Assembly (NCBI GenBank): GCA_023267375.1
Contig: JAHFNJ010000011.1
Span: 1 to 34,295 of the forward strand
DNA length: 34,295 nucleotides
Direction of reading: 5' to 3'
From: Candidatus Nomurabacteria bacterium
GTDB taxonomy: Bacteria > Patescibacteriota > Minisyncoccia > Phycocordibacterales > UBA9973
Shown here: one piece after another, positions 1-8,817 of the stretch
How positions within the stretch are numbered: position 1 is the stretch's first letter
Layout: each line of letters starts with the position of its first letter
Notes under the pieces: generated by a model
What the model saw: only the letters and a program-made list of their open reading frames with translations
Told to the model about the DNA's origin: nothing
Database searches by the model: none
Program-made: the position numbers and the translations under genes

Positions 1-881
1 ACAACTTTGTCATCATCCGGGTACTTTTCTTCAAGGAGTGCTTTCCACTCTTCTTCATACGCATACATATTTTTCTTACCATCTTTTGAGAAAACTCCTG
101 ATGCAAGTTTTGGAGTCATAACTTCATCAAACAATCCTGTCATGCCGACTGGCAGTTCTGGTTTCTCGATCACCATTTTTTGTTTGCCGATTTCTGCTAT
201 CATTTTCTTCTGCCAGTTTTCAAGTTCGGTGATGTGACTGACGGCGATATCAAAAGCTTTGCCCAGATCTTCCTCAGATTCTTCATAGGTCATGGCTTCG
301 ATCATGCAGATTTTTCCATCTTTTCCGCAGATGGTGAGATCGAGTTCGTATCCGCTCTCACCATTGTGTGGAACATATTCATCGTATTTTATTTCTCCCG
401 CTGGTGCGCCTTTGACGCGGCCGATGTGGACAGCGCCCACTGGTCCTGCCCATGGAATATCTGAAACACCGAGTGCGAGTGATGCAGCATTCACAGCGAG
501 CACTCCTGGATCTGCCTTCCCAACTGAAAGCACCGTAATGACTACCTGTACTGCGTTCTTTATATAGTGTGCAAAGAGTGGGCGAATCGTGCGGTCGATA
601 ATACGTGATGAAAGAATCGCTTCATCAGACGGACGTCCTTCGCGCTTGTTGTACTGTCCGCCCAAGATAAGTCCGGCAGCGTAATATTTTTCCAAGTAAT
701 CAACCGTAAGGTTAAAAAATCCCGGGTTACCCTTGCCACTTTTTGACATCACGGCTGTTGCTAAAACGACCGTATCTTCGCACTTCAACATCACTGAGCC
801 ATTCGCTTGATCAGCGAGGTCAGAAAACTCTGCGACAATTTTCTTGCCAGCGATTACCAATTCGTATTCCTTTTTATGCAT
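1..881 (-). CDS. pnp: Polyribonucleotide nucleotidyltransferase (PNPase), N-terminal part; gene runs off the left edge
   Basis: Reverse-strand translation from ATG at 881: MHKKEYELVIAGKKIVAEFSDLADQANGSVMLKCEDTVVLATAVMSK...GFFNLTVDYLEKYYAAGLILGGQYNKREGRPSDEAILSSRIIDRTIRPLF; typical PNPase N-terminal RNase PH domain. Not in the ORF track because it is incomplete. Confidence 0.93.
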   Translation of the reverse strand, partial: MHKKEYELVIAGKKIVAEFSDLADQANGSVMLKCEDTVVLATAVMSKSGKGNPGFFNLTVDYLEKYYAAGLILGGQYNKREGRPSDEAILSSRIIDRTIRPLFAHYIKNAVQVVITVLSVGKADPGVLAVNAASLALGVSDIPWAGPVGAVHIGRVKGAPAGEIKYDEYVPHNGESGYELDLTICGKDGKICMIEAMTYEESEEDLGKAFDIAVSHITELENWQKKMIAEIGKQKMVIEKPELPVGMTGLFDEVMTPKLASGVFSKDGKKNMYAYEEEWKALLEEKYPDDDKV

Positions 882-1009
882 ATGTGATAGCGAGTCCTCA
901 AACTTTAGTATTGAAACGCCGCGCGCTTCACTACTACCTGTTTAAAGACTCGCGAATTACTTTTAATATTTCCACTCTAGCACAATTTTAAAAGTTGTCG
1001 AACCTCAAT

Positions 1010-1038
1010 TTGACCAACCCGTGTGAGAGGAGTAAGGT
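1010..1038 (+). promoter_or_regulatory. Candidate promoter: TTGACC (1010-1015), 17-nt spacer, TAAGGT (1033-1038)
   Basis: Hexamers and spacing, upstream of the ORF at 1075. Confidence 0.4.
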
Positions 1039-1074
1039 ATAAGAAAAACAAATCATTTTAAAAAAACAACAGTC

Positions 1075-1275
1075 ATGATATACGCAATTATTCTTACCGC
1101 TGCTATTTCAAGAGAGACAGCTGCTGCGATCTTAGGGCCACTATTTTTATTGTGTGCATTCTGCTTCTTCTATCTCGCGCACAAGAAGGATAAACCAAAA
1201 TCTTCGCTGAAAAAGCCGGAAGGCAAAACCTTCGATATTATCGAAGCGTCAGAACAACTCAAGAATCATTATTAA
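1075..1275 (+). CDS. Small single-pass membrane protein, unknown function
   Basis: 66 aa ORF, hydrophobic N-terminal half and charged C-terminus, promoter-like sequence upstream and terminator downstream. Confidence 0.55.
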   Translation: MIYAIILTAAISRETAAAILGPLFLLCAFCFFYLAHKKDKPKSSLKKPEGKTFDIIEASEQLKNHY

Positions 1276-1298
1276 AAAGCATTCATCAACTAGTAAAG

Positions 1299-1332
1299 AA
1301 ATCCGTCTCGGGGTAACTCGGGACGGATTTTT
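1299..1332 (+). terminator. Rho-independent terminator
   Basis: AATCCGTC...GACGGATTTTT. Confidence 0.75.
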
Positions 1333-1340
1333 GTATATGA

Positions 1341-1369
1341 TTGACCCGACTACCCTTTTACTGTAGTGT
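1341..1369 (+). promoter_or_regulatory. Candidate promoter: TTGACC (1341-1346), 17-nt spacer, TAGTGT (1364-1369)
   Basis: Hexamers and spacing, upstream of the ORF at 1411. Confidence 0.4.
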
Positions 1370-1410
1370 GAGTGAAAACTTCTATCCACACTACAAAAAA
1401 ACAAAAGAGT

Positions 1411-1548
1411 ATGAACCAGTATCTATTCACACAGTTGCCAGTACAAAATCCTGACGGGTTGCTGTACCTCGCCTCTTTTATTGTAATTTTCATTGTGTTC
1501 GTTGGAATAGTAATGAGATTCTTTATAAAAGAAAAAAATGAAAAATAA
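1411..1548 (+). CDS. 45-aa membrane peptide (MNQYLFTQLPVQNPDGLLYLASFIVIFIVFVGIVMRFFIKEKNEK)
   Basis: Read directly from sequence; below the ORF-track cutoff; strong TM helix, own terminator. Confidence 0.45.
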   Translation: MNQYLFTQLPVQNPDGLLYLASFIVIFIVFVGIVMRFFIKEKNEK

Positions 1549-1582
1549 AAAAATCCCCCAGATTGCTCCGGAGGATTTTTTT
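1547..1582. terminator. Bidirectional-looking terminator
   Basis: AAAAAATCCCCCAGATTGCTCCGGAGGATTTTTTT. Confidence 0.7.
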
Positions 1583-1599
1583 AGTTTTACCAAATTCTT

Positions 1600-2112
1600 T
1601 TATCGCATCCCCAACAAATATTTGCGAGGATTTTGCGAGAGGTCCAGAAAGTCATCTGCGACTTCTTTGAGTTTTCCTGAAGCAGATTGCCCGAAGGTCA
1701 CCACTTCTACTTGAATACCGGAGTGAATCTGTAAATATTCAACAAGCGGAATGAAGTCTCCATCGCCCGAAAGCAAGATGACTGCATCGAGTTTTGGTGC
1801 CATGGTAATAGCATCGACAGCAAGCCCTACATCCCAGTCGGCCTTTTTTGCGCCGCCGGAGAAGACCTGCAAATCTTTTGTTTTTGTTTCGATCCCCACT
1901 TTCGTGAGTGCTTCAAAAAAACTTTTCTCATCCCCCGCTTCCGAGGTGATGACATATGCTAATGCACGGACGAGTTTTCGTCCTGCAAGTGCTTCTTTGA
2001 CGATTGCGCCAAAGTTTGCTTTTCGTTTGTATAAATTTTTTGCGCTGTGGTAGATATTTTGCGTATCTATGAAAATGCCAACGCGCTGTTCTGAGTGTTT
2101 AATTATTCCCAT
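1600..2112 (-). CDS. NYN domain (LabA/DUF88-like, PIN-like fold) protein
   Basis: GIFIDTQNIYHSAKN, DWDVGLAVDAITMAPKLDAVILLSGDGDFIPLVEYLQ: conserved acidic residues of NYN domains. Confidence 0.85.
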   Translation of the reverse strand: MGIIKHSEQRVGIFIDTQNIYHSAKNLYKRKANFGAIVKEALAGRKLVRALAYVITSEAGDEKSFFEALTKVGIETKTKDLQVFSGGAKKADWDVGLAVDAITMAPKLDAVILLSGDGDFIPLVEYLQIHSGIQVEVVTFGQSASGKLKEVADDFLDLSQNPRKYLLGMR

Positions 2113-2220
2113 ATAAAAAGTATATTAGTAAGCTAGTAAATTGGTAATTTAGAAAATGAATGACAAAAATATCGACCGTATTTCTCTAGTATACTAACAT
2201 ACTAGATTCTAAATTACTGT

Positions 2221-2254
2221 AACAAAAAATCCGCACTGCTGCGGATTTTTTGTT
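2221..2254. terminator. Terminator at the 3' end of rpsO
   Basis: AAAAAATCCGCACTGCTGCGGATTTTTT. Confidence 0.75.
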
Positions 2255-2516
2255 ACTTAAGCTCGAGTTTTTTCAAAATTGCCTGATGGCGAGTCTTGTC
2301 CTTTCGTTCAAGATATTTCAAGTGTGTGCGGCGATCCGCTACCATCTTGATGAGGCCTCGGCGAGAGTGGTTGTCCTTCTTGTGTTTCTTAAGATGGGTT
2401 GCCAATTCGTCGATTTGCTTCGAAAGCATAGCCACTTGGACCTCCGGAGAGCCGGTGTCCTTATCGTGGACCTGATGTTTTTTGATAACTGCTTGCTTTT
2501 TCTTTGTTGTCAGCAT
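2253..2516 (-). CDS. rpsO: 30S ribosomal protein S15
   Basis: 87 aa; DTGSPEVQVAMLSKQIDELATHLKKHKKDNHSRRGLIKMVADRRTHLKYL. Confidence 0.97.
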   Translation of the reverse strand: MLTTKKKQAVIKKHQVHDKDTGSPEVQVAMLSKQIDELATHLKKHKKDNHSRRGLIKMVADRRTHLKYLERKDKTRHQAILKKLELK

Positions 2517-2601
2517 GGGCGCATAATAGCATACTTGCTAAAAAAATGCAAGACCCTCCTTTTGTGCCGGATGTCGCACAATATTTTGCTATACTTACCC
2601 T

Positions 2602-3555
2602 ATGGCATCTGAAATTGATCAGCGAAAACGTGAGTTTCTTGAATATTTAGAAATTGAAAAAGGCGCAAGTCTTCGAACGATTGAAAACTATGATCGGTAC
2701 CTCACTCGTTTTTTTGCTTTTACAAAAGTAACATCACCCAAACAAATCACTGACGACACTATTCGTGAATTTCGTCTCCACTTAAATCGGCAGGCGGGGA
2801 TGAAGGTGAAAGGACAAGTTTCATCGACGCTCAAAAAAAATACGCAAAACTACCACTTGATTGCGCTCCGTGTTTTTTTGAAATATATGATGAAGCGCGG
2901 TATTGCCGCGCTCTCCCCTGACCGTATAGAGCTTGCGAAAATAAAAGAGCGGAGCTTGGATCTCATTTCTTCTGACGAACTTGGGCGTCTGCTCACTGCT
3001 CCATCGAAAGCGATTATTGAAAAAACTCCTGAAGGTCAATTGAAGGCGTTGCGTGATACCGCAATCCTTGAACTTTTTTTCTCAACTGGTCTTCGTCTTG
3101 CAGAACTCTGTTCGCTCAATCGCGACCTCGATCTTTCAAAAGAAGAATTCTCGATTCGCGGTAAGGGAGAGAAAGTCCGCGTCGTTTTCTTGTCCGACAG
3201 CGCAAAGAACGCAATTCGCGCATACTTGAAAGCACGCAAAGATATGGATGAAGCGATGTTTATCGGGCTTTCAAAAATAAATAAACGCACAAAAGATTCT
3301 GATGGACGGCTCACTCCCCGCTCCATCGAACGGATAGTAAAACAATACGCGATCATCGCTGGTATTTCCAAAAAAGTAACGCCGCACGTTATCCGTCACA
3401 GTTTTGCAACAGATCTTCTCTCAAATGGTGCAGACATTCGTAGTGTGCAGATGATGTTAGGCCACGCAAATATTGCGACGACGCAAATCTATACTCATGT
3501 TACAGATAAACAACTTAGGGAGGTACATAAAAAGTTTCACACGAAAAGGAAATAA
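2602..3555 (+). CDS. Tyrosine site-specific recombinase, XerC/XerD type
   Basis: SAM-like N-terminal domain; catalytic motifs STGLRLAEL, HVIRHSFATDLL, GHANIATTQIYTHV. Confidence 0.92.
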   Translation: MASEIDQRKREFLEYLEIEKGASLRTIENYDRYLTRFFAFTKVTSPKQITDDTIREFRLHLNRQAGMKVKGQVSSTLKKNTQNYHLIALRVFLKYMMKRGIAALSPDRIELAKIKERSLDLISSDELGRLLTAPSKAIIEKTPEGQLKALRDTAILELFFSTGLRLAELCSLNRDLDLSKEEFSIRGKGEKVRVVFLSDSAKNAIRAYLKARKDMDEAMFIGLSKINKRTKDSDGRLTPRSIERIVKQYAIIAGISKKVTPHVIRHSFATDLLSNGADIRSVQMMLGHANIATTQIYTHVTDKQLREVHKKFHTKRK

Positions 3556-3570
3556 AAGCGGTATTCACCC

Positions 3571-3644
3571 TTCTATTTCGACTTCGACTCGGACGTTGTG
3601 AGTGAAAGTATTCACTCACACGCTCCTCGCTCGTCGAAATAGAA
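3571..3644. repeat. Extended intergenic hairpin: 12-bp outer arms plus 10-bp inner hairpin
   Basis: TTCTATTTCGAC (3571-3582)/GTCGAAATAGAA (3633-3644); TGTGAGTGAA (3597-3606)/TTCACTCACA (3611-3620). Confidence 0.85.
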
Positions 3645-3648
3645 AAAG

Positions 3649-3676
3649 AAAAGTCCCGCTGGTGCGGGACTTTTTT
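3649..3676. terminator. Terminator
   Basis: AAAGTCCCGCTGGTGCGGGACTTTTTT. Confidence 0.8.
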
Positions 3677-3701
3677 GTTTGCGCACAGTTAAGTGTAAAT
3701 T

Positions 3702-4598
3702 CTAAGCTTCAACCAAGGCATCCACCTTGTATGGCATCTCTTCTGCAACGGGATCGGTTTCTTCTTCCCCGATTTCATTCTGAAGTTTTTTGCTCCAGGG
3801 ACCACTTTTTTCACTACTCTCATCATTTTCTTCGACGAGCGATCTGTCATGAATAAGTTGTCCAAGTAAGCATCCAGAAAGAGCTAATGAGAAGGCGAAT
3901 AGTGCAAACCCAAGATCGAACTTAGGTATCATCACAAGACCAAGTAGTGCTCCAGCAACTGCTGTTAGTCCTACTGTTTTCATGAGCCAGTCAGCACTTG
4001 AAAGCTTGTGAATGTGTGCACGTTTCATCTTTGCATCGAAGTCCTTCATGCCAATGAAGACGAACCCCACTACCCCTGCCAAGAAGAGAGTGACAACAAT
4101 CATCATCGCCATGTTTTCAATGGAAACAAATCTCATTATTTTGGGGTACGTAAGTACACCACTTGTAAGAGATATGAGTCCCACCCATAAGACGCACAGG
4201 GTGTCGAATTGCGTTCCTGTTGTTTTCAGAAAGATTCTCCTGAAAAATCTCAACACATTGTTGGTCATTTCACCAAAGGCGCTCCAGCTTGTCTCAACCG
4301 GGTCTTTGTTCGAGTCTGTTCGCAACGTGAATCCGGCAATAGCTCCGATAAAGGCAGAGAACAACGAAAAAAGGCCTATAAGGGCCAGTAACGATACTTC
4401 TGCGGTTCTGATTTCTTGCTGAAAGATTGTTGCAAACAGGCACAAGATAACGCAAACGAGAATTAATTGGGTTACATTTCGGGGTTCTTTAAACTTTGTT
4501 CGGTCATACACCAAGCTTGCGCCGGTGATAAAGGTAATAACTGAGGTGGCTGCGATCATAAGCGCAACGGTCATACTGGGTACTAGCATCATTTTCAT
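3702..4598 (-). CDS. Polytopic membrane protein, unknown function
   Basis: 298 aa with several hydrophobic helices; no recognised family. Confidence 0.75.
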   Translation of the reverse strand: MKMMLVPSMTVALMIAATSVITFITGASLVYDRTKFKEPRNVTQLILVCVILCLFATIFQQEIRTAEVSLLALIGLFSLFSAFIGAIAGFTLRTDSNKDPVETSWSAFGEMTNNVLRFFRRIFLKTTGTQFDTLCVLWVGLISLTSGVLTYPKIMRFVSIENMAMMIVVTLFLAGVVGFVFIGMKDFDAKMKRAHIHKLSSADWLMKTVGLTAVAGALLGLVMIPKFDLGFALFAFSLALSGCLLGQLIHDRSLVEENDESSEKSGPWSKKLQNEIGEEETDPVAEEMPYKVDALVEA

Positions 4599-4755
4599 AA
4601 CTGAATTTGGGGGGTTTAAGAATTTAACATTTAACTTTATTGTACTTAGAAAGAACGAAACTCGGGCAATCTACATAGAGATATGCACGAGTAGGAGTAT
4701 TATACATAAAAAATTAAGAATTGCAAATTTGTAGTTAGTAGTTAGACGGAAAAAT

Positions 4756-4791
4756 AAAAGAAGGAATCAGCTGGAGCGGATTCCTTCTTTT
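4756..4791. terminator. Terminator
   Basis: AAAAGAAGGAATC...GATTCCTTCTTTT. Confidence 0.75.
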
Positions 4792-4838
4792 GTTTTTTTG
4801 TGAAAAATGAACTTTTTGATTAATAAACCGGCTTGTCT

Positions 4839-5108
4839 TTAGTTGCCGTCTTCGGGCCATAATGTTCTATGTTGACCCCTTTTTTCCCAAACTTTTTCCT
4901 TTTCTCCGTCAGGGAGATCAAGTCTCCCTCTTCTAACGGAGTAGTTGTCCATGGATCCTGTGCTGGTGATTTTTCCAACGGGCTTTTGTTTAATGATTTC
5001 CTGAAATTTTTGCTCTACCTTTGGTGGTAGTGATGAATGAATTGTTTCTTTTACTGGTTGATTTTTTGCTCTACCAATGAATGGGAGCCAAGCGAACAAA
5101 TTAAACAT
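4839..5108 (-). CDS. Hypothetical protein
   Basis: 89 aa ORF followed by the terminator at 4756-4791; no family recognised. Confidence 0.5.
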   Translation of the reverse strand: MFNLFAWLPFIGRAKNQPVKETIHSSLPPKVEQKFQEIIKQKPVGKITSTGSMDNYSVRRGRLDLPDGEKEKVWEKRGQHRTLWPEDGN

Positions 5109-5228
5109 AAGGATGGGGGTTTTAGTAAACGTAAAACACTTTTTTTTAAACAGCGCCTGCCTTCAGGCTTCAATCCTACTATCCTCCTTTCACATTTGTT
5201 TGTCAAACGGTATACTGTGTATTGTAGT

Positions 5229-5894
5229 ATGGATACCCATAAAGAATATTTTACCCATGCGTATCGAACTGGCACTGATGATTGGACTCATTTGCCATGG
5301 AAGCGCGCCGAAGGGCTTCTTCTTGAGAAGCTTCCTGATAAAGCGATGATATTAGATATTGGTACTGGTCGCGGACTATTTGCATTTCATTTGGCAAAAT
5401 CAGGGTTTCGAACTATTGGTATTGATTATGTGAAAGAAATTATTGATAAAAATAATCAAGAGGTGCAAAACCGTGGTATGCAGAAAGAGCTTCGTTTTAT
5501 GGAAGGTGATGCCCTGGATATCCCCTTCACTGACGAGGGGTTTGATGCGGTGACTGATATTGGTCTCCTACAGCATTTACCAGAAGGAGATTTTGCTGAG
5601 TATATAAACGAGGTGGCTCGTGTGTTAAAACCGAAAGGATATTTTTTAAACATAGCCCTTTCCAAGGATACTGTTTCTTTCTGGAGTTGGTTCCCAAGAA
5701 AAGCAGCTGAAAGCACTTTTGAGAAACAGGGACTCAAGCACCACTTCTTTACTAAAGAAAAAATAACCGAACTTTTTAATAAAAAATTTGAAATTGTTGA
5801 ACAATTCACCGAACGTTTTGATCCACAAGCATCACTCCCCTCACCTGAATTAGGAAATGTTGTGTATGTAGTAACATTGATGCAGAAGAAATAG
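5229..5894 (+). CDS. Class I SAM-dependent methyltransferase
   Basis: ILDIGTGRGLFAFHLAKSGFRTIGIDYVKE motif I, later LLQHLPEGDFAEYINEVARVLKPKGYFLNIAL; start at ATG 5229 preferred over the track start at 5037. Confidence 0.87.
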   Translation: MDTHKEYFTHAYRTGTDDWTHLPWKRAEGLLLEKLPDKAMILDIGTGRGLFAFHLAKSGFRTIGIDYVKEIIDKNNQEVQNRGMQKELRFMEGDALDIPFTDEGFDAVTDIGLLQHLPEGDFAEYINEVARVLKPKGYFLNIALSKDTVSFWSWFPRKAAESTFEKQGLKHHFFTKEKITELFNKKFEIVEQFTERFDPQASLPSPELGNVVYVVTLMQKK

Positions 5895-5911
5895 AAGCTT
5901 TGTGTAAAAAG

Positions 5912-5945
5912 AAAGCAGTCCTGCTTATGCAACAGGACTGCTTTT
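5912..5945. terminator. Terminator
   Basis: AAAGCAGTCCTG...CAGGACTGCTTTT. Confidence 0.8.
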
Positions 5946-6398
5946 GTTTTTGTGACCGAAGATCGGTCGAAAGCGTCTACTCTACTTTAAGATGAGTAGC
6001 CACCTGCTCCGGCATCGTTTTCTGAACAGGGTGTACCCGCTTTTTTGTCATGAATACTCAGATGGTTTTTAATAATTATTCCCCGTAGGGTGAAGAATTT
6101 AAAAAGTGTTTTCATTTTCTGAATTTTTAGTACTGTTTATTTTTATGTAAAGAATTGTTGGTAGAACCTTGTACGGTTCTGGCTTTCCAGGCAATCTGAG
6201 ACTGCGGGAGAGCAATTTGTTTGCTGGGCTTTGTCTGGTACCTCCTTTTTTTTAGTGGTTTTAAAGTTCAACAGTAACCTCCTTTTTTCCCCTACCGGCG
6301 GTGATAGGGACTCTAAAACCTGTTTAAAATTAATTTTGATATAAACAATATCACCCTTTTATATTGTTGTTAAGCATAAAATACAGTAAAGTGTGGAT

Positions 6399-7208
6399 AT
6401 GAAAATGATCAGTTGGAATACCAATGGTTTGCGCGCCACAGTTAAGCAAGGTTATTTCGAACCCCTTTTTACGAAATACAAACCCGACATTTTGTGTCTT
6501 CAGGAAACAAAATCAACTCCCGAACAATTGCCCGCTGAAGTAGTAAATGTACCTGGCTATCATTCTTGTTTTTCTCATCCGAAAGTAAAAAAGGGTTACA
6601 GTGGGGTTGCGATTTATTCCAAAGAAAAACCAATTTCAGTATCGGAAGATTTTCCTACGGCTATTTTAAAAAAATACGATATGTCGGCTGACGGGTACGG
6701 CGACCCAGCTCACGAGGGCCGACTACTCATTGCTGAGTTTAAAAATTTCTATATCGTAAATGTCTATACACCAAATTCAAAACGCGATTTGTCTCGCATT
6801 CCCCTTCGCCACAAACTCTGGGATCCAGCATTTTTAGCCACGTGTAAGCTGCTTGAAAAGAAGAAGCCGGTCATCTTTTGCGGCGACTTAAATGTCGCTC
6901 ATACTGCGATTGATCTTGCTCGACCAAAAGAGAGTGAGGGTTCGCATGGTTTCACAAAAGAAGAACGTGAAGGAGTAGATAAAATTATTGCCGCTGGATT
7001 CATCGATACGTTTCGCTACTTTTATCCAGACAAAACGGCTGCATACACATACTGGGATCAGCTTTCTCGTGCGCGCGATCGCAATGTCGGCTGGCGCATC
7101 GACTACTTTTTTGTTTCACAAAAATTGAAAAGCAAACTTGTGGATGCAAAAATCCTTGCAGACTACTATGGCAGTGACCACTGTCCAATTGAGCTCGTGC
7201 TTAAATAA
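6399..7208 (+). CDS. xth: Exodeoxyribonuclease III / AP endonuclease (ExoIII family)
   Basis: MISWNTNGLRA, DILCLQETK, GDLNVAHTAIDLARP, GWRIDYFFVS, YYGSDHCPIEL; GTG at 6393 is an alternative start. Confidence 0.95.
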   Translation: MKMISWNTNGLRATVKQGYFEPLFTKYKPDILCLQETKSTPEQLPAEVVNVPGYHSCFSHPKVKKGYSGVAIYSKEKPISVSEDFPTAILKKYDMSADGYGDPAHEGRLLIAEFKNFYIVNVYTPNSKRDLSRIPLRHKLWDPAFLATCKLLEKKKPVIFCGDLNVAHTAIDLARPKESEGSHGFTKEEREGVDKIIAAGFIDTFRYFYPDKTAAYTYWDQLSRARDRNVGWRIDYFFVSQKLKSKLVDAKILADYYGSDHCPIELVLK

Positions 7209-7271
7209 AGTATTGACATAATGCTCGTATAGATGTACTATCAAAACAAGTTTTAGGGTTAGATGTTCTTC

Positions 7272-7332
7272 GAGAGTCCTCCACAGATGGTTTTATTTGG
7301 TTTAGAGTAGTACTGCCTCTGTGGGGGCTTTC
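7272..7332. other. Stable hairpin downstream of xth
   Basis: CCTCCACAGA (7278-7287)/TCTGTGGGGG (7318-7327), extended by GAGAG (7272-7276)/CTTTC (7328-7332). Confidence 0.6.
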
Positions 7333-7398
7333 TTAGAGCATGAGTGCTCTTCAATATAATATTTTTTCGAGAGGGTTTAGTTTTGTGTTCCATTTTTC

Positions 7399-7443
7399 GA
7401 GACCGCGCCATTTATTTGGTTTTAGCGGTCTCAACTTTTTTTT
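7399..7443. terminator. Terminator between convergent xth and murI
   Basis: GAGACCGC (7399-7406)/GCGGTCTC (7425-7432) then AACTTTTTTTT. Confidence 0.75.
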
Positions 7444-8257
7444 AGCCTAGTTTTACTGTCTCAATTTTGATATTTTGCCCGAACCATTTTTTTGCAAGAG
7501 TATCAACAGTCTTCGTCTCTTTAGTGAGGTAGATATGCCTAGTGTGATTTTTTGAAAGCTCGCTTTTAATTTCCGGATGTCGTTTCAGGTAGTCAGCTGT
7601 TTTTTTAGGGATGAATTCGTCTTGTGAAATTACGTGCACTTTTTTGCCAACTTGCCCGCCGAGGCGGGCGATTTTTCGTACAAATGTTTTGCCGATCGGA
7701 TAATGAGTACAACCCAAGACGAGCGTATCAATTTTTTTCTCTAGTAGAGGCGCGAGGTATTTTCTGAAGGATTCTTTCATTGCCTTCGTGTCTCCTTTTT
7801 CAATATCAGTTACTAACGATGGTGCCGCAAGCTGGAAGACTTCTGCTCTTGGGTTTAGTTTCTGTATTTCTACTAAGTATGTTTTTGATTTTACCGTTGC
7901 AACTGTTCCAAGAATTCCAATTCGTTTCCCTTTGAGCGTTTCCTCGGCTGCAGGAATGATAACTCCCAATACTTTTCGATCAGGGAAATATTTTGGCAAA
8001 TACTTTTTCTGGATCTGACGCAGTGCTCGTGCGGACGCTGTATTGCAGGCAACAATCACAAGCTTGCAGTCCTTTTTTTTAAAAAGGTACGCCACTCCTT
8101 CTTTCAAGAATTGGTGTACTTCATTGTGTGATCGATTGCCATATGGGACGCGTTTCGTGTCACCGACATACACGTAATCATATTGCGGGAGGTGTTTTAC
8201 GAGCGCGCGGGTCATGATGAGCCCGCCAACTCCTGAATCAAATATACCGATATTCAT
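7442..8257 (-). CDS. murI: Glutamate racemase
   Basis: MNIGIFDSGVGGL, VYVGDTKRVPYGNRS, IVACNTASA, LVLGCTHYPIG. Confidence 0.95.
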   Translation of the reverse strand: MNIGIFDSGVGGLIMTRALVKHLPQYDYVYVGDTKRVPYGNRSHNEVHQFLKEGVAYLFKKKDCKLVIVACNTASARALRQIQKKYLPKYFPDRKVLGVIIPAAEETLKGKRIGILGTVATVKSKTYLVEIQKLNPRAEVFQLAAPSLVTDIEKGDTKAMKESFRKYLAPLLEKKIDTLVLGCTHYPIGKTFVRKIARLGGQVGKKVHVISQDEFIPKKTADYLKRHPEIKSELSKNHTRHIYLTKETKTVDTLAKKWFGQNIKIETVKLG

Positions 8258-8354
8258 TTTCTCATTCTAGCATTTTTACAGCAAAGCTTGTTAAAAATTT
8301 TTTCATAGTGTATAAACACTTGGAATTGTTTAACCCCCTAATTTGTTCTGTATT

Positions 8355-8762
8355 ATGGAAAAAGAAAATGAAGTAACATTAACATTTATTTGTTTAATGT
8401 ATTTAGCAAAAGAAGTTGAGCGGATCCTTCTTGGTAGTAACATTGACGGCGCTACTGTTGTTGTTGGTCGTACACGGCACAACGAACAGAAGGTCTGTAT
8501 CTCTTTTTCTACCAGTTCTGTCTATTGGGCTGATAGACTTAAAAAAGCGAAGAAGAGCATTGATCAATCCCTGCTACCATTTCATACCCGCAAGGATGGT
8601 TCTGTGTTGCATGTGTGGATAGAAGAGAAGGAGCATCTCGCCTGGTATTTTATACGCATGGTGAAGAAGACCCATTTCATTCCTTACTTCAGTGAAATGG
8701 AGTTGTTGCTCGGTGGTCTTGAAACGCCACTTACTTTTATTCGTGATCTTGAAGCCGCATGA
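8355..8762 (+). CDS. Hypothetical protein
   Basis: ORF with ATG at 8355, TGA stop, followed by a terminator. Confidence 0.6.
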   Translation: MEKENEVTLTFICLMYLAKEVERILLGSNIDGATVVVGRTRHNEQKVCISFSTSSVYWADRLKKAKKSIDQSLLPFHTRKDGSVLHVWIEEKEHLAWYFIRMVKKTHFIPYFSEMELLLGGLETPLTFIRDLEAA

Positions 8763-8782
8763 TTATTGTGGCTAGTATTTTC

Positions 8783-8817
8783 AAAAAGCTCCCCTGTTAT
8801 TACAGGGGAGCTTTTTT
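8783..8817. terminator. Terminator
   Basis: AAAAAGCTCCCCTGTTATTACAGGGGAGCTTTTTT. Confidence 0.85.

Noticed and set aside
2602-3555. Xer recombinase as evidence of an integrated mobile element
   Set aside because: Looks like the chromosomal Xer type; no flanking att repeats, cargo or phage genes identified.
5037-5228. N-terminal extension of the methyltransferase ORF
   Set aside because: Overlaps the opposite-strand gene at 4839-5108 and does not resemble a methyltransferase; ATG at 5229 is preferred.
8760-8762. Alternative genetic code (UGA as sense codon, as in some CPR lineages)
   Set aside because: The ORF at 8355 ends naturally at TGA followed by a terminator, and conserved genes read with TGG for Trp and no in-frame TGA.
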